Shown here: in pieces, positions 49,665 through 56,994 of the stretch
Layout of the letters: the number at the start of each line of letters is the position of its first letter
Position numbering within the stretch: position 1 is the stretch's first letter
NCBI GenBank assembly: GCA_021737185.1
Contig: JAIPEL010000004.1
Span: 18,102 to 82,101, forward strand
Direction of reading: 5' to 3'
DNA from: Desulfobacterales bacterium
Lineage (GTDB): Bacteria; Desulfobacterota; Desulfobacteria; Desulfobacterales; CAFBRK01
DNA length: 64,000 nt
Translations under genes and position numbers: made by a program
The notes under the pieces: model-generated
Told to the model about the DNA's origin: nothing
What the model saw: only the letters and a program-made list of their open reading frames with translations
The model's database searches: none

Positions 49665-49748
49665 ACCGTAATGGCCACTGAAACGGGTTCATTCAAAGCA
49701 ATCAACGCTGCACGACATCCATTCATTGAAATGCACTCTGGAGGAGGG

Positions 49749-50054
49749 ATGAAAAAAAAGGCGATTCGGTTTGTCCAGGCCCAGTTGAACGCAAGGGGCC
49801 TGGATGCAGGCCCGGAAGACGGTTTGCTGGGACCGAGGACCCTCAAGGCCTTGAACAGGGTCGAGGGGATCCCGGAGAATTGGCCAAAGACGAGAAAGGC
49901 CGCGGCATTCATTCTGAAGTGGGGGCGCGACCGCGCCCATTTCGCGCGGACGGAATATGACGCGTGGTGGAGGCTGTGGGAGGAGGAGGGTTGGGTGAGC
50001 CTGGGCAGGCAGCGCAATTTCGACTGGATGCACGTCCAGGCGGCCCAATTGTAG
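49749..50054 (+). CDS. Small peptidoglycan-binding-domain protein
   Basis: 101-residue protein. Residues 3-40 (KAIRFVQAQLNARGLDAGPEDGLLGPRTLKALNRV) match one PG_binding_1 repeat, where a DGLLGPRT turn is diagnostic. The rest is Trp/Arg-rich and unassigned. There is no signal peptide, so export is unclear. GGAGGAGGG directly before ATG 49749 sets the start; an ATG at 49671 is upstream in frame. RlpA follows 11 bases later, which suggests a cell-wall function for the pair. Confidence 0.72.
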   Translation: MKKKAIRFVQAQLNARGLDAGPEDGLLGPRTLKALNRVEGIPENWPKTRKAAAFILKWGRDRAHFARTEYDAWWRLWEEEGWVSLGRQRNFDWMHVQAAQL

Positions 50055-50065
50055 AAAGGAAAACC

Positions 50066-50458
50066 ATGAAACTTTCAATTTCCGCGAGTGTCCTTTTCGC
50101 TTATATGGCGCTGTTATTATCCGGCTGCAGTGGTACGCCTGGAAAAATCGATGCCGCTAAAAAAGGCTACAAAGAAACTGGCAAAGCATCATTTTATGCC
50201 ATGAAATATCAGTTCAGAAAAACAGCGAGCGGGGAGACCTTTGACCAATCAACCTATACTGCGGCACACAATAAGCTGCCGTTTGGGACAAAAGTGAAAG
50301 TGACCAATGTAAAAAACGGTAAAAGCGTAATCGTAAGAATCAACGACAGGGGCCCGTTTGTGAAAGGGCGTATCATTGACCTGAGTCGTTCCGCATTCAG
50401 TAAGATAGGCAATACGAGTGCGGGCGTGATAGACGTTAAAATAGAAGTTGTGGATTGA
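50066..50458 (+). CDS. rlpA: RlpA-family lipoprotein (double-psi beta-barrel)
   Basis: 130-residue lipoprotein. Signal peptide with lipobox LLSGC (lipidated Cys near residue 21), then a single RlpA barrel: GKASFYAMKYQFRKTASGETF, AAHNKLPFGTKVKVTNVKNGKSVIVRINDRGPFVKGRIIDLS, with the catalytic-type Asp in INDRGPF. RlpA proteins cut naked glycan strands during septation or only bind them. No SPOR domain is attached, so it is the short form. The gene is visibly AT-richer than its neighbours, which may mean recent transfer. AGAAAGGA precedes the ATG. Confidence 0.9.
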   Translation: MKLSISASVLFAYMALLLSGCSGTPGKIDAAKKGYKETGKASFYAMKYQFRKTASGETFDQSTYTAAHNKLPFGTKVKVTNVKNGKSVIVRINDRGPFVKGRIIDLSRSAFSKIGNTSAGVIDVKIEVVD

Positions 50459-50562
50459 TTACCGTATCAGAAAGACCAGCTCAGGAGGTGGCGAGCTATG
50501 AAGGAAGCCATGATTGGAAGATGCGCAATTCATGAACCCTGAAATGATGAGCAGGTGAAGCC

Positions 50563-51070
50563 ATGAGGCCCAAAACGACAAGGACGCTGCCCATGACATT
50601 CACGGCCTTGTTCGCGGCCGTCCTTGTTTATTTCAGCCTCGTCCAGTCGACGCCGGCCGACGACGGCCAACTTCAGATCAACCGCACAGTGGTGATGTCG
50701 GGACTTGAAGAGTCGTGGGATCTGGCCTTTGCACCGGACGGAGCCATGCTCTTTACGGAAAAATGCCGCGGTCTGTCCGTGCGCACCCCAGCCGGGACGG
50801 TTCGGCGTTTGTTCCGAAGGGATGAGTCCGTGTGTCTTTTTAAGGGGGGCGCACTGGAAGGTGTGGGAAGGCTGGCTGGCGGTCGGCTTCCTGCGCGGCG
50901 CGCGCATCGAGCTTCTGCAGATGGATGCCGACGGCATGACGGTCGGAACAGCCACTGTCGCTGATCTGCCGAAGCAGCGCATCCGTTCCCTCGTTTTGGG
51001 ACCGGACAGCGCGGTTTATGTCGCCGTTGACGCAGGCGAAATATGGCGGCTGGAAAGGGCCGAAAGGTAA
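50563..51070 (+). pseudogene. Glucose/sorbosone dehydrogenase remnant (internal deletion and frameshift)
   Basis: The N-terminal piece (50563 to about 50835) reads as a signal peptide, then MSGLEESWDLAFAPDGAMLFTEKCRGLSVRTPAGTVRRLF, the first blade of a soluble PQQ-type sugar dehydrogenase. The C-terminal piece follows in the next frame (about 50849-51070): WEGWLAVGFLRGARIELL and RIRSLVLGPDSAVYVAVDAGEIWRL, the last blade. About 250 residues between are missing. The two frames meet near 50840. Neither piece can form the beta-propeller, so the gene is dead. Confidence 0.82.
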
Positions 51071-51193
51071 CTGGAGAAGCCTCTCCGCTCCCGGGGTCGC
51101 GCCCTGCCGATGCGTTTTGATCCTGCGACAGATCGTTTTGAGCGGTTCAACCCGATGATTCCTTGTTGCCTGCAACAGGGATACCGAATTATT

Positions 51194-51216
51194 CCCTCTC
51201 CCCTGGTGGGAGAGGG
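51194..51216. repeat. CCCTCTCCC/GGGAGAGGG hairpin
   Basis: Nine-bp perfect stem with loop CTGGT, followed by TCAGGGTGAGGGGGG. A common proteobacterial intergenic palindrome type. It sits between the dead dehydrogenase and the convergent sucrose-phosphate synthase gene. Confidence 0.65.
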
Positions 51217-51255
51217 TCAGGGTGAGGGGGGGTAAGATCAGATCCCGCCCGGGGC

Positions 51256-53463
51256 CTACGGCTTGCAGTCGTCTTTTTTCGAAGCCTTTTCCAGGAACCG
51301 GTATTTTTTCATGCCTTCGATGATGCCGCCGGCGCACGGTGCTTTGGCGAAAAAGACGCGCCGGGACCCCTTCAGCGTCTTGATTTCGGGGCTGTAATTT
51401 CCCACCACCACGGCCATGGGCTCGCCTCGAAGCATCTCCTCGTCGTTTCCCGAATCGCCGCAGACCAGGAAGTTGCGCAATGGGATTTCCCATTTATAGC
51501 TCAGGTAGCGGATCGCTTTTCCCTTGGAGGCGCGAAACGGCAGGATGTCGAGATACTTTTCATGGGAGTAGATCAGGGTGTATCGGCACTTTTCGGCCAG
51601 AAGCCGGTTATGGATCTTTGCCAGCCGGTCTTTTTTCGGCTTCATGTTGTAGCTGACCTTGTAAGGGCGCTGGGCGGCCTCTTCCTGGTATTCGAGAAAA
51701 TCGAAATCGGACAGGAGATCGACGATCTTTTGCCGGTTCCATTTGCTGGAGATGTGCGTCTCCCAGCCCTGGCCCGGATGGAGCTTGGGGCCGTAGTAAA
51801 TCTCGGAGCCGACCGAGGCGACGACCACGTCCGGCTTCGGCAAACCGTGCTCTTCTAAGAATTTTACCGCCGAATCGACCCTGCGGCCGGTGGCCACCCC
51901 GAAGCCGACCGTGCCCCGGTTCTCCTCCAGCAGCCGGAGCAGCTCGGGGAGGCGGGAGTTGTCTTCACCGATCAGGGTGTTGTCGATGTCGGTGATCAGA
52001 AAGTAGTCGAGGCAGGCCAGCCGACGGCCGACGGCGTCTTTCGGCTCTGCTTTTCGCATGTCGGTGGCGCCTTCTGCGGCCATCAGTTTCCGCAGTTCGT
52101 CCCGGTAGCGTTCGGCATGCACCGACCAGGTGTAGTGCTTTCTGACGTTCATGATGCCGTTTTTAGAAAAAGCCTCCCATTTTTCCGAGTCGGAGATGAT
52201 TTCCTTGACGACGGCGGCGATGGCGGCCGAATCGGTCGGATCGATCAGTATTCCGTTTCGGCAGTTTTCCATGATGTCCCAGGGGCCGCCGTCGTTGGTG
52301 GCCACGATCGGCAGGCCGGTGGACGAGGCCTCCAGCAGCGTGATTCCGAAAGGTTCGGTCAGGGCGGGGTTTACGAACACGCCTCGCTTTGCTGCGGCCA
52401 CCCGGTACAGCTCCGGCACTTCGTATTCGAATTCGTGCTTTTTGGGGATGGCCATTTTTCCGTAAAGGTCGTATTTGTCCATGAGCAGGAGCATGTCTGT
52501 GAGAACCTCCCGCTCATTTTCCTCCATATCGGAGATGTCCTTTCGAATTCCGGCAAAGACGGCCAGATTCGCCATGGTCTGAAGTTCTTTGTCTTCTCCG
52601 AACGCTTCGACCAGGCCGGAGATGTTCTTTCGACGGTCCGGTCTGCACAACGCCAGGATCAACGGCTTGTCCGGCTGCATGAAAAAGCGCTCCAGCTCCT
52701 GGAAAACCGAGGCCTGGGCGTACCTGGCCTCTTCGTCCTTCTCGTTTTCAGGGAGCATGTCGCGGTAAAAAGGATAGAATTTGTCTATGTCCAGACCCGG
52801 CGGAATCACCCGATACCGGGGCAGCTCTTTATTGCGGTACATGCCGTACTGCTTTCGGATTTCCTGCTTGGTGCTGGTAACGACGAGGTCTGCGTACCGG
52901 AGCGCATCTTCTTCGGCGTGAATCCGCCGCTCGATTCGGTATTTTTTATCGATGTCCTCTTCCTTCATTCCTTCGGCCAGGAGCTTTTCCTTCTTGGATC
53001 GGCCCAGGGAGTGGCCGGTGTATACGAAGGGGACTCCGAAGATCCGGGCCAGCTGCATGGCGACATATCCGGCATCGGGGTAGTGGCCGTGAACCACGTC
53101 GGGGATGGCGTTTTCCCGTTTGATGAACCGGATGGTCTTGTCGACGTACTCGTCCAGATACGGCCAGAGCATCTCTTTTCGCATGTATTTGGTGCCGCCG
53201 CATCGGATGCGCACGATTCGAAACCTGTCTTCGACTTCTTCCACCTTTCGGGCGTAGTCTTCGGAGACGCGTTTGTCGGATATCCATCGGGTGAACAGGT
53301 CGACCCGTCCAATTCCTTCCTGCCTGGCCAGGTGCCGTCCAAGCTCGACCACGTAGCGCACCTGACCGCCGGTATCGGCATCCCGCCCCAGTTCCATGTT
53401 TTCAGCGCGAACCAGGCCGTGAATACTGAACATCTGGATGTACAGGTCGTCATGCTCCGTCAT
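51256..53463 (-). CDS. Sucrose-phosphate synthase with C-terminal phosphatase-like domain
   Basis: 735-residue two-domain enzyme joining UDP-glucose and fructose 6-phosphate. The N-terminal GT4 domain (1-470) starts IQMFSIHGLVRAENMELGRDADTGGQVRYVVELGRHLA, with VVHGHYPDAGYVAMQLA, and the nucleotide-sugar E-x7-E region NPALTEPFGITLLEAS. From about residue 483 is an HAD-IIB sucrose-phosphatase-like domain with LITDIDNTLIGEDN and CGDSGNDEEML, in which DxDxT is intact, so it may also dephosphorylate sucrose-6-phosphate. Overlaps the fructokinase stop by 14 bases; last gene of a minus-strand operon. Confidence 0.94.
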   Translation of the reverse strand: MTEHDDLYIQMFSIHGLVRAENMELGRDADTGGQVRYVVELGRHLARQEGIGRVDLFTRWISDKRVSEDYARKVEEVEDRFRIVRIRCGGTKYMRKEMLWPYLDEYVDKTIRFIKRENAIPDVVHGHYPDAGYVAMQLARIFGVPFVYTGHSLGRSKKEKLLAEGMKEEDIDKKYRIERRIHAEEDALRYADLVVTSTKQEIRKQYGMYRNKELPRYRVIPPGLDIDKFYPFYRDMLPENEKDEEARYAQASVFQELERFFMQPDKPLILALCRPDRRKNISGLVEAFGEDKELQTMANLAVFAGIRKDISDMEENEREVLTDMLLLMDKYDLYGKMAIPKKHEFEYEVPELYRVAAAKRGVFVNPALTEPFGITLLEASSTGLPIVATNDGGPWDIMENCRNGILIDPTDSAAIAAVVKEIISDSEKWEAFSKNGIMNVRKHYTWSVHAERYRDELRKLMAAEGATDMRKAEPKDAVGRRLACLDYFLITDIDNTLIGEDNSRLPELLRLLEENRGTVGFGVATGRRVDSAVKFLEEHGLPKPDVVVASVGSEIYYGPKLHPGQGWETHISSKWNRQKIVDLLSDFDFLEYQEEAAQRPYKVSYNMKPKKDRLAKIHNRLLAEKCRYTLIYSHEKYLDILPFRASKGKAIRYLSYKWEIPLRNFLVCGDSGNDEEMLRGEPMAVVVGNYSPEIKTLKGSRRVFFAKAPCAGGIIEGMKKYRFLEKASKKDDCKP

Positions 53464-54361
53464 TGGCGGATCCTTTCATCTCCCGGCGGAAGTCTCGGTA
53501 AAAGTCCATGTCCTCGGGTATGGCACCTTCGATGCTGCAAATACGGCTGGCAAACCGCGCTGCTGTCGACAAGATTCGCTCCGGTCCCCATCCTTCCAGG
53601 ATGCCGGCGGCCAGCATGGCGGTATAGGCATCGCCCGCACCCACGGTATCGGCCACGGCGGTCGGTTTGGGCGCGGCGGTGCCGAAGCGGTCCCGGCCGA
53701 CGTACAGTTCGCTGCCTTCGGCGCCCCGGGTCAGGGCCACCATGGAAAGACCGAAGCGGGGCATCATTGCCGCGGCAGCATCAGGGCCGTCTGCCGGAAT
53801 CCCGAACATCTCCGCGGCTGTCTTGAGCTCCTCGTCGTTGAGTTTGAGGATGTCGGCCTCCTGGAGGGACCGTTCGATCAGCAGGGGCTTTTCGCATCCG
53901 GGCCTCAGGTTCATGTCGTAAAGGCAGCGGCTTTGCCGGCGGCGGCGCGAAAGGATCTGGTGAAGGGTCGAAAAGCCCTGGTCGGTGCGTTGAATCAGCG
54001 AACCATAGTAAATGAGGCTCGGCCGCTCGTCCAAAATTTTTCCGATGCTTTCATCGAAGGCCAGATGGTCGTAGGCCACGTCCTGCCGGATCGTAAATTG
54101 CGGGATTCCCTGATCGTCGAGATCGACCTGCACGGTTCCGGTCGGGTGGACCGGGTCGATCTGGACATCTTCGCTCCGAAAGCCGGCCTTCTCGAGCAGC
54201 GACAGGATATTCCAGCCGTTTTCGTCCTTGCCGACCCGGGAAACGAAGCGGACCGGAAAGCCGAGCCCCTTGAGATGGTGTGCAAAGTTGAAAGGGGCGC
54301 CTCCGACTCGACGGTATTTGGGAAAGACGTCGAATAGGATTTCCCCGATGGAAAGAATCAT
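53450..54361 (-). CDS. PfkB-family fructokinase
   Basis: 303-residue ribokinase-fold sugar kinase. GEILFDVFPKYRRVGGAPFNFAHHLKGLG (substrate region) and ADTVGAGDAYTAMLAAGIL with the catalytic Asp and the GAGD anion hole. VGGAPFNFA, without the usual NVA, is found in many bacterial fructokinases. Encoded directly upstream of sucrose-phosphate synthase, to which it can give fructose 6-phosphate. Its start codon overlaps the methyltransferase stop by 4 bases (ATGA), and its end overlaps sps by 14. Confidence 0.92.
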   Translation of the reverse strand: MILSIGEILFDVFPKYRRVGGAPFNFAHHLKGLGFPVRFVSRVGKDENGWNILSLLEKAGFRSEDVQIDPVHPTGTVQVDLDDQGIPQFTIRQDVAYDHLAFDESIGKILDERPSLIYYGSLIQRTDQGFSTLHQILSRRRRQSRCLYDMNLRPGCEKPLLIERSLQEADILKLNDEELKTAAEMFGIPADGPDAAAAMMPRFGLSMVALTRGAEGSELYVGRDRFGTAAPKPTAVADTVGAGDAYTAMLAAGILEGWGPERILSTAARFASRICSIEGAIPEDMDFYRDFRREMKGSANDGA

Positions 54362-55320
54362 AGCGCTGCCTCATACAGTCTTCCGTGCGCCCACCGGTCT
54401 TTTTCCCTTCGGATCCGGACCTGAGATCCGCCGATGAGCCTCATGCCGTGTTTTTTGATCCGACTGCATACATAGCGGCGGGAATGGGCGTATCTTGCCG
54501 AAGGCTGAAGCGTGTATCCGGCGTTTCCCCGTTCTTCGACGGAGAATACGAACACGCCTCCTTGTCGGCTGCAGGATTTCACACCTTCGAACATCTCGTC
54601 AAGGTCTCCGATGTAGATGAGCACGTCTGCCGCCACGAACAGGTCGTACTTGATGCTGCACGATCGACAATAATCATGGATGTCGGCCAATGCCAGCTTA
54701 TCGTAGACGCCTGCGGATGCGGCTATTTCAATCATCTTCGGCGACAGGTCAACGCCGTCGAGGCGATTGACCGACGGCCGGATCCATCGACCGATCAAGC
54801 CGGTGCCGCATCCCAGGTCGATTCCCCGGCAAAACCCTCCTGTTTTCCGGCTCAGCCGTCCGATGCGCCGGCCGAAGGCCTTCGGAAGACTATATCCGAG
54901 TTCGGCCAGGTGGCTTTCGAAGTGTTCGGCATACCGATCGAACAGGTTCGCTACATAATGTCGGGGAGCCCGGGGCGGAGACCCACCCCGAACCGAGTCG
55001 TACAAAAACCGGATGCGGGGGTTTTCCGGGGCCAGGACCGCCGCCTGTTCCAGCCGCGCCTTGGCTTCTTCGTGGCGGTTCATGGCGGCCAGAACCTGAC
55101 CGAGACCGCACTGAGCCAGGGCGTCGGACGGATCCAGGGCAACGGCCCTGCGGTAGGCCTCGGCTGCCAGGCCTGCCTCGCTGCAGGCCTTCAACAGTCG
55201 GCCCTGCTTTCGGTAGGCGACCGCTGCCCCTTTTGCGTCGCCGTCACCGCGGCATTTCAAGGCGGTGCGGCGGCAGGCGGCGGCTTTTTGCAAGAGGCGA
55301 TGGCGGGTCGAGGTTTTCAT
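54358..55320 (-). CDS. TPR-repeat SAM-dependent methyltransferase
   Basis: 320-residue protein. The N-terminal 120 residues hold TPR repeats (AAEAYRRAVALDPSDALAQCGLGQVLAAMNRHEEAKARLEQAAVLAPEN), then a class I methyltransferase domain with motif I GIDLGCGTGLIGRWI near residue 164, LDGVDLSPKMIEIA (motif II) and YDLFVAADVLIYIGDLDEMF. The start at 55320 has AAGGAG 3 bases upstream; a longer frame would be encoded by the ATGAAGG repeat. It leads an overlapping operon with fructokinase and sucrose-phosphate synthase. Target of methylation unknown. Confidence 0.85.
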   Translation of the reverse strand: MKTSTRHRLLQKAAACRRTALKCRGDGDAKGAAVAYRKQGRLLKACSEAGLAAEAYRRAVALDPSDALAQCGLGQVLAAMNRHEEAKARLEQAAVLAPENPRIRFLYDSVRGGSPPRAPRHYVANLFDRYAEHFESHLAELGYSLPKAFGRRIGRLSRKTGGFCRGIDLGCGTGLIGRWIRPSVNRLDGVDLSPKMIEIAASAGVYDKLALADIHDYCRSCSIKYDLFVAADVLIYIGDLDEMFEGVKSCSRQGGVFVFSVEERGNAGYTLQPSARYAHSRRYVCSRIKKHGMRLIGGSQVRIRREKDRWAHGRLYEAAL

Positions 55321-55360
55321 CGACTCCTTCGATCCAAGTTTCACGAGAAAAACAATTTCA

Positions 55361-55530
55361 CCATGAAGGACATGAAGAGCATGAAGAAAACAGTTTAGAG
55401 ATTTCAATGCCGGAGGCAGTGCCTTCGTGGACTTCACGGCTCCGGCATCCGCTCGTTCGAGCCAAGCTCATGAAGAACTAAGGACCCGTACTTTTTTTAA
55501 CCCTCTGTTTTTCCTTCATGTCCTTCATTT
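55361..55530. repeat. Mirror-arm repeat, CATGAAGGA / TCCTTCATG units
   Basis: The left arm (55361-55391) has three ATGAAGGAC or ATGAAGAGC units, and the right arm (55508-55530) has CCTTCATGTCCTTCAT, the complement. About 117 bases separate them. Upstream of the methyltransferase gene on its leader strand. The remaining gap to 55863 shows GC-rich non-coding sequence with no gene. Confidence 0.75.
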
Positions 55531-55863
55531 GCAGCCCATAGGGCCGCTTACCTTGCCGGTGGAAGTCCGGCTGCGGAAGTTGGTTGTTTGGCCGCATAGT
55601 AATAATCGACGTCAGGTTGGGGGGACCCGCCAGGCGAAAGCTCGATCGTAACTGAAATCCAGTTTGAAGCCGTACTGGGGAAAACCCGACGTACGGAATT
55701 TTAGAGAGGGAGCAGGAAACGTGAGCTATGGTGGAATTAGGAACCCGTTGCGCTCAGTGAAAGACTGCATTCGGTAACTCTCCACCCAATAGCTGTGCGC
55801 GCCTGCTCTCTACTCGGCGGTTCGATCGTTTTGTCCTTTTCCTATGAAAACCCCGACTTCGAC

Positions 55864-55928
55864 CGAAGTTTCATACGAGCGGGGCCTCTGGCCGCCGGGG
55901 CGCCCATATTGATCCAAAATGAAACTTA
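55864..55928 (+). repeat. 65-bp GAAGTTTCAY palindrome family
   Basis: CGAAGTTTCATACGAGC, a CTGGCCGCCGGGGC centre, and TTGATCCAAAATGAAACTT at the right end. The ends AAGTTTCAT and ATGAAACTT are inverted repeats. Confidence 0.74.
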
Positions 55929-55946
55929 TGTCGAAGCCCCTGACGG

Positions 55947-56023
55947 TGGAGGGACGCGCTCTGTCGCGTCCGTGTTGCCAGCAATGACCCAATACCGGCC
56001 ACGACGGAGCGTGGCCCTCCAAC
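55947..56023. repeat. Double-hairpin GGAGGG repeat, copy 1
   Basis: Two hairpins in a row: GGACGCGCTCTGTCGCGTCC and GGCCACGACGGAGCGTGGCC, framed by TGGAGGG and CCCTCCA. An inverted copy, with a shorter spacer, lies at 56782-56848, so the two copies flank the membrane-protein gene 56080-56478. Confidence 0.77.
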
Positions 56024-56079
56024 CTCTAAAACCCAAAACGGAGACAGGTCGGTTTTTGCCGCTGACTTCGGCCGAAGTT

Positions 56080-56478
56080 TCACATAAGCATCCAGATTTT
56101 CAGGGCCGCCAGAAAAATCAGGACGGCCAGAAGCGGCCAAAAAAGCCTGCCGCTTTCGGAGCTGAAAAACGCTTCCAGGGTTCGCTCTGTTTCGATCAGG
56201 TCGAGCAGATTTTTGGTTTCTCGGCGGCTTTTCGGCGGTGGAAACGGGATGAAGCCCACCGCGAGGGCGCCGGCCAGCAGGGCCAGGGCGGAAATCGGCA
56301 TCCCTGCCGATGAAGTGCGGGGCATCAGCCAGAGTATCGCCGACCAGACCGTGAAAAACAGAATCAGAAAGATCCGGTAAAACGCCGGCCAGTCTTTGTT
56401 GGCCCAGACGGCGAGTCGGATCACCGCCAGGCAAACGCCGGTGATCAGCAGGACGATCAGGATATCGGGAAATGTCAT
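56080..56478 (-). CDS. Small membrane protein of unknown function
   Basis: 132 residues with four hydrophobic segments (about residues 4-24, 34-52, 62-80 and 110-131). No family recognised. The last residues are encoded by a half copy of the GAAGTTTCAC palindrome (56078-56093). It is flanked by inverted copies of the GGAGGG double hairpin, and a 24-bp palindrome lies just upstream of its start. ATG 56478 has only a weak GGGA ribosome site. Confidence 0.6.
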   Translation of the reverse strand: MTFPDILIVLLITGVCLAVIRLAVWANKDWPAFYRIFLILFFTVWSAILWLMPRTSSAGMPISALALLAGALAVGFIPFPPPKSRRETKNLLDLIETERTLEAFFSSESGRLFWPLLAVLIFLAALKIWMLM

Positions 56479-56485
56479 GGCATCC

Positions 56486-56508
56486 TAAAATCGCTGCCGC
56501 GATTTTTA
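56486..56508. repeat. TAAAATCGC palindrome
   Basis: TAAAATCGC, loop TGCC, GCGATTTTTA; a member of the 24-bp palindrome family, here 8 bases upstream of a start codon, not at a gene end. Confidence 0.72.
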
Positions 56509-56781
56509 TCAAAGCGTCGCGTTGCGCGAAACATGAAAAGAGAATGAACCCGGACAAATTCCCGGCGCCGCGGGAGAGGCTCGGGAAGTTTGACGATGCC
56601 GGGAAAAAAACGAGCGAACACCTGTTTATTTTCTACCAGAGCACGAACTTCGAAATATGAAAATACGGCAAAGCCCGTATTTTTCGCCCATAAGCCCGGC
56701 AGCGGGCCCGCAGGCGGCTCGAAGTGTCCTCCGAGGCGGTCGACCGCGCTGCGGGAGCCTAGGGCCCAGTCAATGTCCAAA

Positions 56782-56848
56782 AATGGAGGGCCACGCTCCG
56801 TCGTGGCCGGAAAGACGGACGCGACAGAGCGCGTCCCTCCAACTTGAC
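56782..56848. repeat. Double-hairpin GGAGGG repeat, copy 2 (inverted)
   Basis: Reverse complement of 55947-56023 with a spacer 14 bases shorter: GGCCACGCTCCGTCGTGGCC then GGACGCGACAGAGCGCGTCC. The two copies are about 760 bases apart. Confidence 0.77.
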
Positions 56849-56916
56849 CGGCGCCCCATCAATGGTTCGTCCGCTACGCGGACTTTGGCGGAGCCCTGTG
56901 CGGGCGCCGTGTTTGC

Positions 56917-56945
56917 TTGACATTTCAGATTTTTTCTTAAATATT
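56917..56945 (+). promoter_or_regulatory. Candidate sigma-70 promoter of the histidine kinase
   Basis: TTGACA (56917-56922), a 17-base AT-rich spacer, then AATATT (56940-56945, four of six to TATAAT). It stands 49 bases before the kinase ATG. Confidence 0.55.
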
Positions 56946-56994
56946 CATATCTTGTCTGACATATGGCTTTTCCCGTTAAACCCTCGAGAAACCC

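Noticed and set aside
55321..55437. Upstream start of the TPR-methyltransferase
   Set aside because: The extra 39 residues are encoded by the ATGAAGGAC mirror repeat; AAGGAG supports 55320.
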